A stretch of DNA of 64,000 nt, taken from assembly GCA_024803745.1 (NCBI GenBank), contig JANJXV010000196.1, forward strand, positions 1,500,501 to 1,564,500, given 5' to 3'. The DNA is from Megascapheus bottae (lineage: Eukaryota > Chordata > Mammalia > Rodentia > Geomyidae). Below the pieces are notes generated by a model. It made no database searches, was not told where the DNA came from, and saw nothing but the letters and a program-made list of their open reading frames with translations. Below, one piece after another: positions 32,481 through 46,292 of this stretch. Positions within the stretch are counted from its first letter, which is position 1, and every line of letters starts with the position of its first letter. The translations under genes were made by a program, and so were the position numbers.

Positions 32481-35400
32481 GGAGGTCCTTCCACTCCACG
32501 ACACCTGCTGAGCCCACCTCCCCACTCCACGACACCCGCTGAGCCCACCTCCCCACTCCACGACACCCGCTGAGCCCACTGTGAGCTCCTCCCACTCCAC
32601 GACCCCCGCTGAGCCCACCTCCCCACTCCACGACACCCGCTGAGCCCACTGTGAGCTCCTACCACTCCACGACACAGGCTGAGCCACTGTGAGCTCCTCC
32701 CACTCCACGACACCCGCTGAGCCCACTGTGAGCTCCTCCCCACTCCACCACACAGGCTGAGCCCACTGTGAGCTCCTCCCCACTCCACGACACCGGCTGA
32801 GCCCACTGTGAGCTCCTCCCCACTCCACGACACCCGCTGAGCCCACCGTGAGCTCCTCCCCACTCCACAACACCCGCTGAGTCCACTGTGAGCTCCTCCC
32901 ACTCCACGACACCCGCTGAGCCCACCGTGAGCTCCTCCCCACTCTACGACACAAGCTGAGCCCACTGTGAGCTCCTCCCCACTCCGTGACACAAGCTGAG
33001 CCCACTGTGAGCTCCTCCCACTCCACAACACAGGCTGAGCCCACTGTGAGCTCCTCCCACTCCACGGCACAGGCTGAGCCCACTGTGAGCTCCTCCCCAC
33101 TCCACGACACCCGCTGAGACACTGTGCGCTCCTCCCACTCCACAACACCCGCTGAGCCCACTGTGAGCTCCTCCCCACTCCACGACACCCGCTGAGCCCA
33201 CTGTGAGCTCCTCCCCACTCCACGACACAGGCTGAGCCCACTGTGAGCTCCTCCCACTCCACGACACCCGCTGAGTCCACTGTGAGCTCCTCCCACTCCA
33301 CGACACCCGCTGAGCCCACTGTGAGCTCCTCCCACTCCACGACACAGGCTGAGCCCACCGTGAGCTCCTCCCCACTCCACGACACAGGCTGAGCCACTGT
33401 GAGCTCCTCCCCACTCCACGACACAGGCTGAGCCCACCGTGAGCTCCTCCCCACTCCACGACATAGGCTGAGCCACTGTGAGCTCCTCCCCACTCCACGA
33501 CACAAGCTGAGCCCACTGTGAGCTCCTCCCCACTCCACGACACCCGCTGAGCCCACCGTGAGCTCCTCCCCACTCTACGACACAAGCTGAGCCCACTGTG
33601 AGCTCCTCCCCACTCCGTGACACAAGCTGAGCCCACTGTGAGCTCCTCCCCACTCCGTGACACAAGCTGAGCCCACTGTGAGCTCCTCCCACTCCACGGC
33701 ACAGGCTGAGCCCACCGTGAGCTCCTCCCACTCCACAACACCCGCTGAGCCCACTGTGAGCTCCTCCCCACTCCACGACACCCGCTGAGCCCACTGTGAC
33801 CTCTTCCCCACTCCACGACACAGGCTGAGCCCACCGTGAGCTCCTCCCCACTCCACGACACAGGCTGAGCCACTGTGAGCTCCTCCCCACTCCACGACAC
33901 AAGCTGAGCCCACCGTGAGCTCCTCCCCACTCCACAACACCCGCTGAGTCCACTGTGAGCTCGTCCCACTCCATGACACAGGCTGAGCCCACTGTGAGCT
34001 CCTCCCCACTCCACGACACAGGCTGAGCCCACCGTGAGCTCCTCCCCACTCCACGACACCCGCTGAGCCCACCGTGAGCTCCTCCCACTCCACCACCCCC
34101 GCTGAGCCCACCGTGAGCTCCTCCCACTCCACCACCCCCGCTGAGCCCACTGTGAGCTCCTCCCCACTCCAGGACACAGGCTGAGCCCACCGTGAGCTCC
34201 TCCCCACTCCACGGCACAGGCTGAGCCCACCGTGAGCTCCTCCCCACTCCACGACACAGGCTGAGCCCACCGTGAGCTCGTCCCACTCCACGACACAGGC
34301 TGAGCCCACCGTGAGCTCCTCCCCACTCCACGACACAGGCTGAGCCCACCGTGAGCTCCTCCCCACTCCACGACACCCGCTGAGCCCACTGTGAGCTCCT
34401 CCCCACTCCACTACACAAGCTGAGCCCACTGTGAGCTCCTCCCCCCTCCACGACACAAGCTGAGCCCACTGTGAGCTCCTCCCCACTCCAATACACAGGC
34501 TGAGCCCACTGTGAGCTCCTCCCACTCCACGACACCCGCTGAGCCCACTGTGACCTCTTCCCCACTCCACGACACAGGCTGAGCCCACTTTGAGCTCCTC
34601 CCCACTCCACGACACCCGCTGAGCCCACCGTGAGCTCCTCCCCCTCCACGACACAAGCTGAGCCCACCATGAGCTCCTCCCCACTCCACGACACAGGCTG
34701 AGCCCACCGTGAGCTCCTCCCCACTCCACGACACAAGCTGAGCCCACCGTGAGCTCCTCCACACTCCACGACACAGGCTGAGCCCACCGTGAGCTCCTCC
34801 CCACTCCACGACACAGGCTGAGCCCACCGTGAGCTCCTCCCCACTCCACGACACAGGCTGAGCCCACCGTGAGCTCCTCCCCACTCCACGACACAGGCTG
34901 AGCCACTGTGAGCTCCTCCCCACTCCACGACACAGGCTGAGCCCACCGTGAGCTCCTCCCCACTCCACGACACTCGCTGAGCCCACCGTGAGCTCCTCCC
35001 CCTCCACGACACAAGCTGAGCCCACCGTGAGCTCCTCCCCACTCCACGACACAGGCTGAGCCCACCGTGAGCTCCTCCCCACTCCACGACACAAGCTGAG
35101 CCCACCGTGAGCTCCTCCCCACTCCACGACACAGGCTGAGCCCACCGTGAGGTCCTCCCCACTCCACGACACAGGCTGAACCCACCGGGAGCTCCTCCCA
35201 CTCCACGACACAGGCTGAGCCCACTGTGAGCTCCTCCCACTCCAGGACACAGGCTGAGCCACTGTGAGCTCCTCCCCACTCCACGACACAGGCTGAGCCC
35301 ACCGTGAGCTCCTCCCCACTCCACGACACAAGCTGAGCCCACCGTGAGCTCCTCCCACTCCACGACACAGGCTGAGCCCACCGTGAGCTCCTCCCCACTC

Positions 35401-38400
35401 CACGACACAGGCTGAGCCCACCGTGAGCTCCTCCCCACTCCACGACACAAGCTGAGCCCAGTGTGAGCTCCTCCCACTCCACGACACCCGCTGAGCCCAC
35501 TGTGAGCTCCTCCCCACTCCACGACACCCGCTGAGCCCACTGTGAGCTCCTCCCACTCCAGGACACAGGCTGAGCCCACTGTGAGCTCCTCCCACTCCAG
35601 GACACAGGCTGAGCCCACTGTGAGCTCCTCCCACTCCACGACACAGGCTGAGCCCACTGTGAGCTCCTCCCACTCCACGACACAGGCTGAGCCCACCGTG
35701 AGCTCCTCCCACTCCACGGCACAGGCTGAGCCCACCGTGAGCTCCTCCCCACTCCACGACACAGGCTGAGCCCACCGTGAGCTCCTCCCCACTCCACGAC
35801 ACAAGCTGAGCCCACCGTGAGCTCCTCCCACTCCACGACACAAGCTGAGCCCACTGTGAGCTCCTCCCACTCCACGACACCCGCTGAGACCACTGTGAGC
35901 TCCTCCCCACTCCACGACATTCGCTGAGCCCACTGTGACCTCTTCCCCACTCCACGACACAGGCTGAGCCCACTGTGAGCTCCTCCCCACTCCACGACAC
36001 AGGCTGAGCCCACCGTGAGCTCCTCTCCACTCCCCGACACCCGCTGAGCCCACCGTGAGCTCCTCCCCACTCCACGACACCCGCTGAGCCCATCGTGAGC
36101 TCCTCCCCACTCCACGACACAGGCTGAGCCACTGTGAGCTCCTCCCCACTCCACGACACAGGCTGAGCCCACCGTGAGCTCCTCCCCACTCCACGACACA
36201 GGCTGAGCCACTGTGAGCTCCTCCCACTCCACGACAGAGGCTGAGCCCACCGTGAGCTCCTCCCACTCCACGACACCCGCTGAGCCCACCGTGAGCTCCT
36301 CCCCACTCCACGACACCCGCTGAGCCCACTGTGACCTCTTCCCCACTCCACGACACAGGCTGAGCCACTGTGAGCTCCTGCCCACTCCACGACACAGGCT
36401 GAGCCCACTGTGAGCTCCTCCCCACTCCACAACACCCGCTGAGCCCACTGTGAGCTCCTCCCCACTCTACCACACAAGCTGAGCCCACTGTGAGCTCCTC
36501 CCCACTCCACGACACAGGCTGAGCCCACTGTGAGCTCCTCCCACTCCACGGCACAGGCTGAGCCCACTGTGAGCTCCTCCCCACTCCACGACACAGGCTG
36601 AGCCACTGTGAGCTCCTCCCACTCCACGACCCCCGCTGAGCCCACTGTGAGCTCGTACCACTCCACGACACAGGCTGAGCCCACTGTGAGCTCCTCCCCA
36701 CTCCACGTCACAGGCTGAGCCCACTGTGAGCTCCTCCCCACTCTACGACACAAGCTGAGCACACTGTGAGCTCCTCCCACTCCACGACCCCCGCTGAGCC
36801 CACTGTGAGCTCGTCCCACTCCACGACACAGGCTGAGCCCACTGTGAGCTCCTCCCACTCCACGACACCCGCTGAGCCCACTGTGAGCTCGTCCCACTCC
36901 ACGACACCCGCTGAGCCCACCGTGAGCTCCTCCCACTCCACCACCCCCGCTGAGCCCACTGTGAGCTCCTCCCCACTCCAGGACACAGGCTGAGCCCACC
37001 GTGAGCTCCTCCCCACTTCACGGCACAGGCTGAGCCCACCGTGAGCTCCTCCCCACTCCACGACACAGGCTGAGCCCACCGTGAGCTCGTCCCACTCCAC
37101 GACACAGGCTGAGCCCACCGTGAGCTCCTCCCCACTCCACGACACAGGCTGAGCCCACCGTGAGCTCCTCCCCACTCCACGACACCCGCTGAGCCCACTG
37201 TGAGCTCCTCCCCACTCCACTACACAAGCTGAGCCCACTGTGAGCTCCTCCCCCCTCCACGACACAAGCTGAGCCCACTGTGAGCTCCTCCCCACTCCAC
37301 GACACAGGCTGAGCCCACTGTGAGCTCCTCCCACTCCACGACACCCGCTGAGCCCACTGTGACCTCTTCCCCACTCCACGACACAGGCTGAGCCCACTTT
37401 GAGCTCCTCCCCACTCCACGACACCCGCTGAGCCCACCGTGAGCTCCTCCCCCTCCACGACACAAGCTGAGCCCACCATGAGCTCCTCCCCACTCCACGA
37501 CACAGGCTGAGCCCACCGTGAGCTCCTCCCCACTCCACGACACAGGCTGAGCCCACCGTGAGCTCCTCCCCACTCCACGACACAGGCTGAGCCCACCGTG
37601 AGCTCCTCCCCACTCCACGACACAGGCTGAGCCCACCGTGAGCTCCTCCCCACTCCACGACACAGGCTGAGCCACTGTGAGCTCCTCCCCACTCCACGAC
37701 ACAGGCTGAGCCCACCGTGAGCTCCTCCCCACTCCACGACACTCGCTGAGCCCACCGTGAGCTCCTCCCCCTCCACGACACAAGCTGAGCCCACCGTGAG
37801 CTCCTCCCCACTCCACGACACAGGCTGAGCCCACCGTGAGCTCCTCCCCACTCCACGACACAGGCTGAGCCCACCGTGAGCTCCTCCCCACTCCACGACA
37901 CAGGCTGAGCCACTGTGAGCTCCTCCCCACTCCACGACACAGGCTGAGCCCACCGTGAGCTCCTCCCCACTCCACGACACTCGCTGAGCCCACCGTGAGC
38001 TCCTCCCCCTCCACGACACAAGCTGAGCCCACCGTGAGCTCCTCCCCACTCCACGACACAGGCTGAGCCCACCGTGAGCTCCTCCCCACTCCACGACACA
38101 AGCTGAGCCCACCGTGAGCTCCTCCCCACTCCACGACACAGGCTGAGCCCACCGTGAGGTCCTCCCCACTCCACGACACAGGCTGAACCCACCGGGAGCT
38201 CCTCCCACTCCACGACACAGGCTGAGCCCACTGTGAGCTCCTCCCACTCCAGGACACAGGCTGAGCCACTGTGAGCTCCTCCCCACTCCACGACACAGGC
38301 TGAGCCCACCGTGAGCTCCTCCCCACTCCACGACACAAGCTGAGCCCACCGTGAGCTCCTCCCACTCCACGACACAGGCTGAGCCCACCGTGAGCTCCTC

Positions 38401-41400
38401 CCCACTCCACGACACAGGCTGAGCCCACCGTGAGCTCCTCCCCACTCCACGACACAAGCTGAGCCCAGTGTGAGCTCCTCCCACTCCACGACACCCGCTG
38501 AGCCCACTGTGAGCTCCTCCCCACTCCACGACACCCGCTGAGCCCACTGTGAGCTCCTCCCACTCCAGGACACAGGCTGAGCCCACTGTGAGCTCCTCCC
38601 ACTCCAGGACACAGGCTGAGCCCACTGTGAGCTCCTCCCACTCCACGACACAGGCTGAGCCCACTGTGAGCTCCTCCCACTCCACGACACAGGCTGAGCC
38701 CACCGTGAGCTCCTCCCACTCCACGGCACAGGCTGAGCCCACCGTGAGCTCCTCCCCACTCCACGACACAGGCTGAGCCCACCGTGAGCTCCTCCCCACT
38801 CCACGACACAAGCTGAGCCCACCGTGAGCTCCTCCCACTCCACGACACAAGCTGAGCCCACTGTGAGCTCCTCCCACTCCACGACACCCGCTGAGACCAC
38901 TGTGAGCTCCTCCCCACTCCACGACATTCGCTGAGCCCACTGTGACCTCTTCCCCACTCCACGACACAGGCTGAGCCCACTGTGAGCTCCTCCCCACTCC
39001 ACGACACAGGCTGAGCCCACCGTGAGCTCCTCTCCACTCCCCGACACCCGCTGAGCCCACCGTGAGCTCCTCCCCACTCCACGACACCCGCTGAGCCCAT
39101 CGTGAGCTCCTCCCCACTCCACGACACAGGCTGAGCCACTGTGAGCTCCTCCCCACTCCACGACACAGGCTGAGCCCACCGTGAGCTCCTCCCCACTCCA
39201 CGACACAGGCTGAGCCACTGTGAGCTCCTCCCACTCCACGACAGAGGCTGAGCCCACCGTGAGCTCCTCCCACTCCACGACACCCGCTGAGCCCACCGTG
39301 AGCTCCTCCCCACTCCACGACACCCGCTGAGCCCACTGTGACCTCTTCCCCACTCCACGACACAGGCTGAGCCACTGTGAGCTCCTGCCCACTCCACGAC
39401 ACAGGCTGAGCCCACTGTGAGCTCCTCCCCACTCCACAACACCCGCTGAGCCCACTGTGAGCTCCTCCCCACTCTACCACACAAGCTGAGCCCACTGTGA
39501 GCTCCTCCCCACTCCACGACACAGGCTGAGCCCACTGTGAGCTCCTCCCACTCCACGGCACAGGCTGAGCCCACTGTGAGCTCCTCCCCACTCCACGACA
39601 CAGGCTGAGCCACTGTGAGCTCCTCCCACTCCACGACCCCCGCTGAGCCCACTGTGAGCTCGTACCACTCCACGACACAGGCTGAGCCCACTGTGAGCTC
39701 CTCCCCACTCCACGTCACAGGCTGAGCCCACTGTGAGCTCCTCCCCACTCTACGACACAAGCTGAGCACACTGTGAGCTCCTCCCACTCCACGACCCCCG
39801 CTGAGCCCACTGTGAGCTCGTCCCACTCCACGACACAGGCTGAGCCCACTGTGAGCTCCTCCCACTCCACGACACCCGCTGAGCCCACTGTGAGCTCGTC
39901 CCACTCCACGACACCCGCTGAGCCCACCGTGAGCTCCTCCCACTCCACCACCCCCGCTGAGCCCACTGTGAGCTCCTCCCCACTCCAGGACACAGGCTGA
40001 GCCCACCGTGAGCTCCTCCCCACTTCACGGCACAGGCTGAGCCCACCGTGAGCTCCTCCCCACTCCACGACACAGGCTGAGCCCACCGTGAGCTCGTCCC
40101 ACTCCACGACACAGGCTGAGCCCACCGTGAGCTCCTCCCCACTCCACGACACAGGCTGAGCCCACCGTGAGCTCCTCCCCACTCCACGACACCCGCTGAG
40201 CCCACTGTGAGCTCCTCCCCACTCCACTACACAAGCTGAGCCCACTGTGAGCTCCTCCCCCCTCCACGACACAAGCTGAGCCCACTGTGAGCTCCTCCCC
40301 ACTCCACGACACAGGCTGAGCCCACTGTGAGCTCCTCCCACTCCACGACACCCGCTGAGCCCACTGTGACCTCTTCCCCACTCCACGACACAGGCTGAGC
40401 CCACTTTGAGCTCCTCCCCACTCCACGACACCCGCTGAGCCCACCGTGAGCTCCTCCCCCTCCACGACACAAGCTGAGCCCACCATGAGCTCCTCCCCAC
40501 TCCACGACACAGGCTGAGCCCACCGTGAGCTCCTCCCCACTCCACGACACAGGCTGAGCCCACCGTGAGCTCCTCCCCACTCCACGACACAGGCTGAGCC
40601 CACCGTGAGCTCCTCCCCACTCCACGACACAGGCTGAGCCCACCGTGAGCTCCTCCCCACTCCACGACACAGGCTGAGCCACTGTGAGCTCCTCCCCACT
40701 CCACGACACAGGCTGAGCCCACCGTGAGCTCCTCCCCACTCCACGACACTCGCTGAGCCCACCGTGAGCTCCTCCCCCTCCACGACACAAGCTGAGCCCA
40801 CCGTGAGCTCCTCCCCACTCCACGACACAGGCTGAGCCCACCGTGAGCTCCTCCCCACTCCATGACACAGGCTGAGCCCACCGTGAGCTCCTCCCCACTC
40901 CACGACACAGGCTGAGCCCACCGTGAGCTCCTCCCCACTCCACGACACAGGCTGAGCCCACCGTGAGCTCCTCCCCACTCCACGACACAGGCTGAGCCCA
41001 CCGTGAGCTCCTCCCCACTCCACGACACAGGCTGAGCCCACCGTGAGCTCCTCCCCACTCCACGACACAGGCTGAACCCACCGGGAGCTCCTCCCACTCC
41101 ACGACACAGGCTGAGCCCACTGTGAGCTCCTCCCACTCCAGGACACAGGCTGAGCCACTGTGAGCTCCTCCCCACTCCACGACACAGGCTGAGCCCACCG
41201 TGAGCTCCTCCCCACTCCACGACACAAGCTGAGCCCACCGTGAGCTCCTCCCACTCCACGGCACAGGCTGAGCCCACCGTGAGCTCCTCCCCACTCCACG
41301 ACACAAGCTGAGCCCACCGTGAGCTCCTCCCACTCCACGGCACAGGCTGAGCCCACCGTGAGCTCCTCCCCACTCCACGACACAGGCTGAGCCCACCGTG

Positions 41401-42475
41401 AGCTCCTCCCCACTCCACGACACAGGCTGAGCCCACCGTGAGCTCCTCCCCACTCCACGACACAAGCTGAGCCCAGTGTGAGCTCCTCCCACTCCACGAC
41501 ACCCGCTGAGCCCACTGTGAGCTCCTCCCCACTCCACGACACCCGCTGAGCCCACTGTGAGCTCCTCCCACTCCAGGACACAGGCTGAGCCCACTGTGAG
41601 CTCCTCCCACTCCACGACACAGGCTGAGCCCACTGTGAGCTCCTCCCACTCCAGGACACAGGCTGAGCCCAGTGTGAGCTCCTCCCACTCCACGGCACAG
41701 GCTGAGCCCACCGTGAGCTCCTCCCCACTCCACGACACAGGCTGAGCCCACCGTGAGCTCCTCCCCACTCCACGACACAAGCTGAGCCCACCGTGAGCTC
41801 CTCACACTCCACGACACAAGCTGAGCCCGTGAGCTCCTCCCACTCCACGACACCCGCTGAGACCACTGTGAGCTCCTCCCCACTCCACGACATTCGCTGA
41901 GCCCACTGTGACCTCTTCCCCACTCCACGACACAGGCTGAGCCAGCTGTGAGCTCCTCCCCACTCCACGACACAGGCTGAGCCCACCGTGAGCTCCTCTC
42001 CACTCCACGACACCCGCTGAGCCCACCGTGAGCTCCTCCCCACTCCACGACACAGGCTGAGCCCACCGTGAGCTCCTCTCCACTCCACGACACCCGCTGA
42101 GCCCACCGTGAGCTCCTCCCCACTCCACGACACCCGCTGAGCCCATCGTGAGCTCCTCCCCACTCCACGACACAGGCTGAGCCACTGTGAGCTCCTCCCA
42201 CTCCATGACACAGGCTGAGCCCACTGTGAGCTCCTCCCACTCCACGACACCCGCTGAGCCCACTGTGAGCTCCTCCCCACTCCACGACACAGGCTGAGCC
42301 CACCGTGAGCTCCTCCCCACTCCACGACACAGGCTGAGCCACTGTGAGCTCCTCCCACTCCACGACACAGGCTGAGCCCACTGTGAGCTCCTCCCACTCC
42401 ACGACACCCACTGAACCCACTGTGAGCTCCTCCCACTCCACGACACAGGTGAGCCCATTGTGAGCTCCGCCCCAC
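32481..42475. repeat. Large 40-bp minisatellite with a 3,007-bp higher-order period, about 250 copies
   Basis: Plus-strand units contain 'cacgacacaggctgagccc' and 'ccgtgagctcctcccc'. Lengths are 39 or 40 bp, with variants of 30 bp at the left edge that lack 'gtgagctcct'. Alternative units carry 'cacccgctgag' or 'cacaagctgag'. Diagnostic variants recur at constant distance: 'cccagtgtgagctcc' at about 35,457, 38,464 and 41,471; 'cccactttgagc' at about 34,586, 37,395 and 40,402. The minus strand of the consensus holds no TAA, TAG or TGA at all, so all three minus frames stay open for hundreds of codons (up to 1,413). Those ORFs shift unit phase every 40 bp, start at non-ATG or in-repeat codons, and are not treated as genes. 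Confidence 0.97.
34080..42475. repeat. Three higher-order copies inside the 40-bp array
   Basis: Approximate copies are 34,080-36,930, 36,930-39,940 and 39,940-42,475. Copies 1 and 2 are displaced by 3,007 bp over most of their length and appear almost base-for-base identical there; near their 5' ends the displacement is about 2,810 bp, so five 40-bp units differ. The third copy keeps the 3,007-bp register through about 41,800 with more internal changes. Boundaries are estimates from shared variants. Confidence 0.85.
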
Positions 42476-42477
42476 AT

Positions 42478-45400
42478 CGGGGTTCAAGTAACTGTCTCTG
42501 TAGAGCTGGGCCTGCATGCAGAGCTCCTCCCATCCCTGGGGCCTCACTCGCCGCTGGCTCTTGGGCCGTGGGTCTTCTGAGGAAGCTGGAGGCGACTCTG
42601 TCTGCCAGCCCTGCTGGGTGGCCTCTACATGGGTGTCTGCCCAGCAAGACACAGGTGGGGTGTACCCTCCATGGCCAGGATACACCGCAGGTGTCAGGTG
42701 GGGAAGGGCGGTGGGTGACGACGGGGTGGCTCTGCCCTCCACAGCCGGGACATGCCCGCAGGCCCTGGCTCCAGGTCTCGGGTGGGGAGCCATCCAGTCG
42801 TGAATCTGGAGGACGGCCATGGTGCTGGACTGGTTCGCTGTTTGGGAGAGGGGGAGAAGGCCATCCCGATGCAGGTCAGTCCTGAAGGACCAGAAGAAGC
42901 TCGGTCCAACCCTAATCCCAGGGAAGGGTCTGCAGCTTACAGACCTGGCTCCTGGCCAGCTGGGCAGGGAGAGGGGTCCTCCAATCTCTGCCCACCCCCA
43001 GATTGTCACCAAGGCAGGAGGAGCGCCTGTGCAACAGCAGTGCCCCAGGTAGCTCACACGGGTGCAGGGAGAGAACGCTAACATGAAGCCCAGCAGAAAA
43101 ACGCACGGTGCAGCTGAGCCCCCGACACCTTGCATGAGACCCAGAAGCCCACAGCCCTGCTCAGCGGCAGGCAGAAAATTAAATCTACCACTCACGCCGC
43201 CAGCAGGGAAGACAACAAAACATATGATTTTCTCCACAGGCACCAAAAGGAATTCAATAACATTTAACCTCTCTTGTTCATGAAAATGGCCTGCAACAGT
43301 ATGTTTCGTTCCTATTCTGATAGAGCATGCAGTTAAGAGTATGGGCCCACACTGTGCCAGGCGGGGAACTCAGATTTTCTGTTAGGAGGCCACCTGACAC
43401 GTGCCTACATACACAGGCACGCACGTGCACATCCCCACGGGCCGGGAGGATGGGGCGCTGGCTGCGTGCGTGCGTAGCCGTGGTGCTCAGCCTGGACACT
43501 TAAGGCAGCTTTTTGGGCAGAGGCTTCTCTTAAGTCTGGAAAATCCTGACCCTGCACCCTGAGTAAGGTCCAGCACGCTAGGGAAGTCCTCGCACCCAGC
43601 ACTGACCTGAGTGGACCCGCAGCCCTCGCCCGGCCCCCGAGTCTGCAGGCCTGGGGAGCTGCGCTTCCCACAGCTGAGTCTAGACGCAACCATCTCCTGA
43701 GCGGCAGTCGTAATAGAAGTGGTGACTCAGAGACGGGCGGGCTGACATGATGTCTGCCCCTGGTGGCTGCAGACAAAGCCCTTTGCACACGGCTCTACCA
43801 GCCTTGGTGAATCTGCCCAGCGGTCTCCTGGGTCTTCTGCCCTGAACTGAATCCCTAACTGGATGCAGCCCAGGGACTGAAGATCCAGTTTGTTGTACAA
43901 GCTCTGGGGCTCTATGGGGAGACACAGGGCCAGCAGGTCCCAAGGGCACCAGCGGTGAACCCTTTGCCCCCGGGAGCTTGCCTAGAGGACCCCCAAGGCC
44001 TCCACAGCCGGGATCTGGTGGGCAAAGGCAGGGCCTGGGGACAAGGTGGCTGGCCTCTTCTGGCTGTGGCTCCTGTCCCAGATACCCAGAAAGACCCCGG
44101 TGGGATCTAGGGCTGTAGGCTGGCTGGGGGTTGGGGGGCTGGCTAGCCTCCTACAGGTGGGGGATCCACGTGGTCCACCCAAGACAGGCACAGGACCGAC
44201 ACTTCTCCCTGCTGCGGGGGATGGCCGCCCCATCAGTGCCCACAGTGGCAGGCCATCTCCCCGGAAGAGTCGTCTTGGAGGCGGGCAAGTGTCTTTTCAG
44301 TGGTAGACTGTGTCTGTGCTCCCAGGTACCCCCGACTGACTCGAGAGTCGGACAGGTCGGCTGTGTGCTGCCCCGAGTCCGTGGGCCCCTCTCCCTTCTA
44401 GGAAACAGAAGCCAGGCCCTGACCCTCCCTAGCTCCAAGGCCCTGGATTTACAAGCTGGTTTTGTGCCCCAGGGAGACCCAGGTCCTGGGGGGGAGCAGC
44501 GTTTCTGCTGGCAGCCCTGGCAGCCAAGGAGGAGTCGTGGACACGGCTGGGGGTTTTATGGCATGAGTGACCTTTCCTGTCCCTCCTGTCCCCTTCCCTT
44601 TTGCCCTCCGTCCATTTTCTGCCTGGCAATGTGGACGTGCAGGCTGGGCGCTGGCAGGGCATTTCAGCAAACATCATGCACAGGACAGCACCTCGAAGAT
44701 GCAGACACTGCCCAGACCTGTCACTGCGTCTGCAGCCCACGCCTCGAGCCCAGGGCTCATGACCGGCAGCTCGTGGCAGAGACAGCTCTGCTCAGGGGCC
44801 CTGGGCGGGTGGACGTGCACAGGCTGATTCCCATTCATGAGAGCTCAGGTCTGACCCTGGAGGGGAGGGCCCAGGCTGAGCTCCCCTACACAGCCCTGCA
44901 CAGGGCACGACGGGCTGCTGGTCTGGGCTAGGGTTTGGGCAGAGGGCAAACCTGCCAGGACGGGGAAGCTGGGAACCAGGCCGCCTCAGTGTCTGCACAC
45001 AGGGAAGAAACAGGAGCTCAGAAAAGAAGTGCTCACTTCCTGAGGAGCGGCCTATCAAGACACTTGACATTTTCATCCTGTCGTTTCGGCTTTAAAGTGT
45101 TAAATCTAAATCTAAGCTTAAATTGTCTAAATCAGTATCAGAAGTGCAGTTGTCGTTTCAACTTACATTCCGCTAGTCTCTGGAAGAACACGGCAGCGAG
45201 TTTAAAATAAGGTAGTCTCGGCCAGGAGCCAGGGCCTCAGGCCGCGAGGGCCCGGAAACAGGCTTCAAAGAGATGGCGGGGGTCCAGCCCCCCTCTATCT
45301 CCAGCAGCCAGCCGGCTCCCTGACATCCTGCAAGTAAGGCTGATAGCGGCCCTGGAGCCAGGACATAGGGTGGTGGCCGAGAACCCTCTAGGGGCCGGCT

Positions 45401-46189
45401 TTCCTTGCCCACGCCAGCACTCGCGGTTCCCAGCGATGCTATCACCGAGCGAGGCACATTCCAGAAGCAACAGGCCCGGGTTTGCTCAACACTTGGCTCC
45501 AGGCAGCACAGAAGCCTGTGGGCGCCTCTGCCTGGGCCTGACCCCAGCCTGGGACCGGCCTGCCTGCCTCACTCCCACAGCAGAGCTCTAACTCTGCTGG
45601 TCACACACAGTGGCACATCCGGCCAGCACAACCCTCTCTGCATGACCCACCCCACATGGCTGTGACCAGCCCACTCAGTACCCACAGACACCCAAGGGTG
45701 TGCGTTCCAAAGCCGTTGGAGGCCATGGCAGAGCCCACAGGCCCGCCTTCCATTCATTCATTCATTCATTCACTCAACAGTAGCTTGGGCAGAGGCCACT
45801 GAGCGGGAGAGGAGTGACAAGAGCACGAGCACCACATCCTGGAAGGCCAGTGTGGAGTGCAGAAGGCTGAAGGAACAGACCCTGGAGCTGGCCTGTCCAT
45901 CGCCGTGCGCAGTGCTCCAACCGGCTCTCCACCGCCCAGCCTCGTCCCCAGGCCTCCGGCTCTGCCATGGACACCTTCTTCATACCATGTCCACAGTTGG
46001 TGTCCCTGCCATCTCTTCTGCCAACCCTTCCCCACCAAAGGAGCCCAACTAACATACACCCACCCTCTACTGACCAGGAGGGGGAAAGGAGCTTCTAAAA
46101 CTTTCCCATTTGCCCCAGACCAGATGCCTACTAGGGAGCGAGGGCAAACCTGGAATGGAGGCATTGACAAGACACTTAGACAGCGCACA
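42478..46189. other. Unique GC-rich intergenic sequence
   Basis: Single-copy DNA between the 40-bp array and the SLX9 end. It includes two more AT-rich islands without coding potential (43,180-43,330 and 45,050-45,220) and an ATTC microsatellite at 45,750-45,775. The ORFs are GC-driven and overlapping. Confidence 0.55.
45750..45775. repeat. (CATT)n microsatellite
   Basis: Six consecutive CATT units. Confidence 0.95.
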
Positions 46190-46292
46190 AAGCCAGGCTT
46201 GGTAGCACACGCCTACAATCACAGCCCTGAGCAGAGGTGGGAGACGGGTTCAAGGACAGCATAAGGCACATAGCAAGCCCGTCTCACAAAAC
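46190..46292 (+). repeat. B1-like SINE monomer
   Basis: Begins 'agccaggcttggtagcacac' and continues with a B1-like body to an A-containing tail. Diverged. Confidence 0.65.

Noticed and set aside
32460..36701. A 1,413-codon minus-strand ORF and its relatives up to 43,246
   Set aside because: They lie in the 40-bp array, exist because the unit lacks stop trinucleotides, overlap one another in all frames, and have no domain or credible start. The ORF reaching 43,246 begins at a TTG in unique sequence with no gene-like features.
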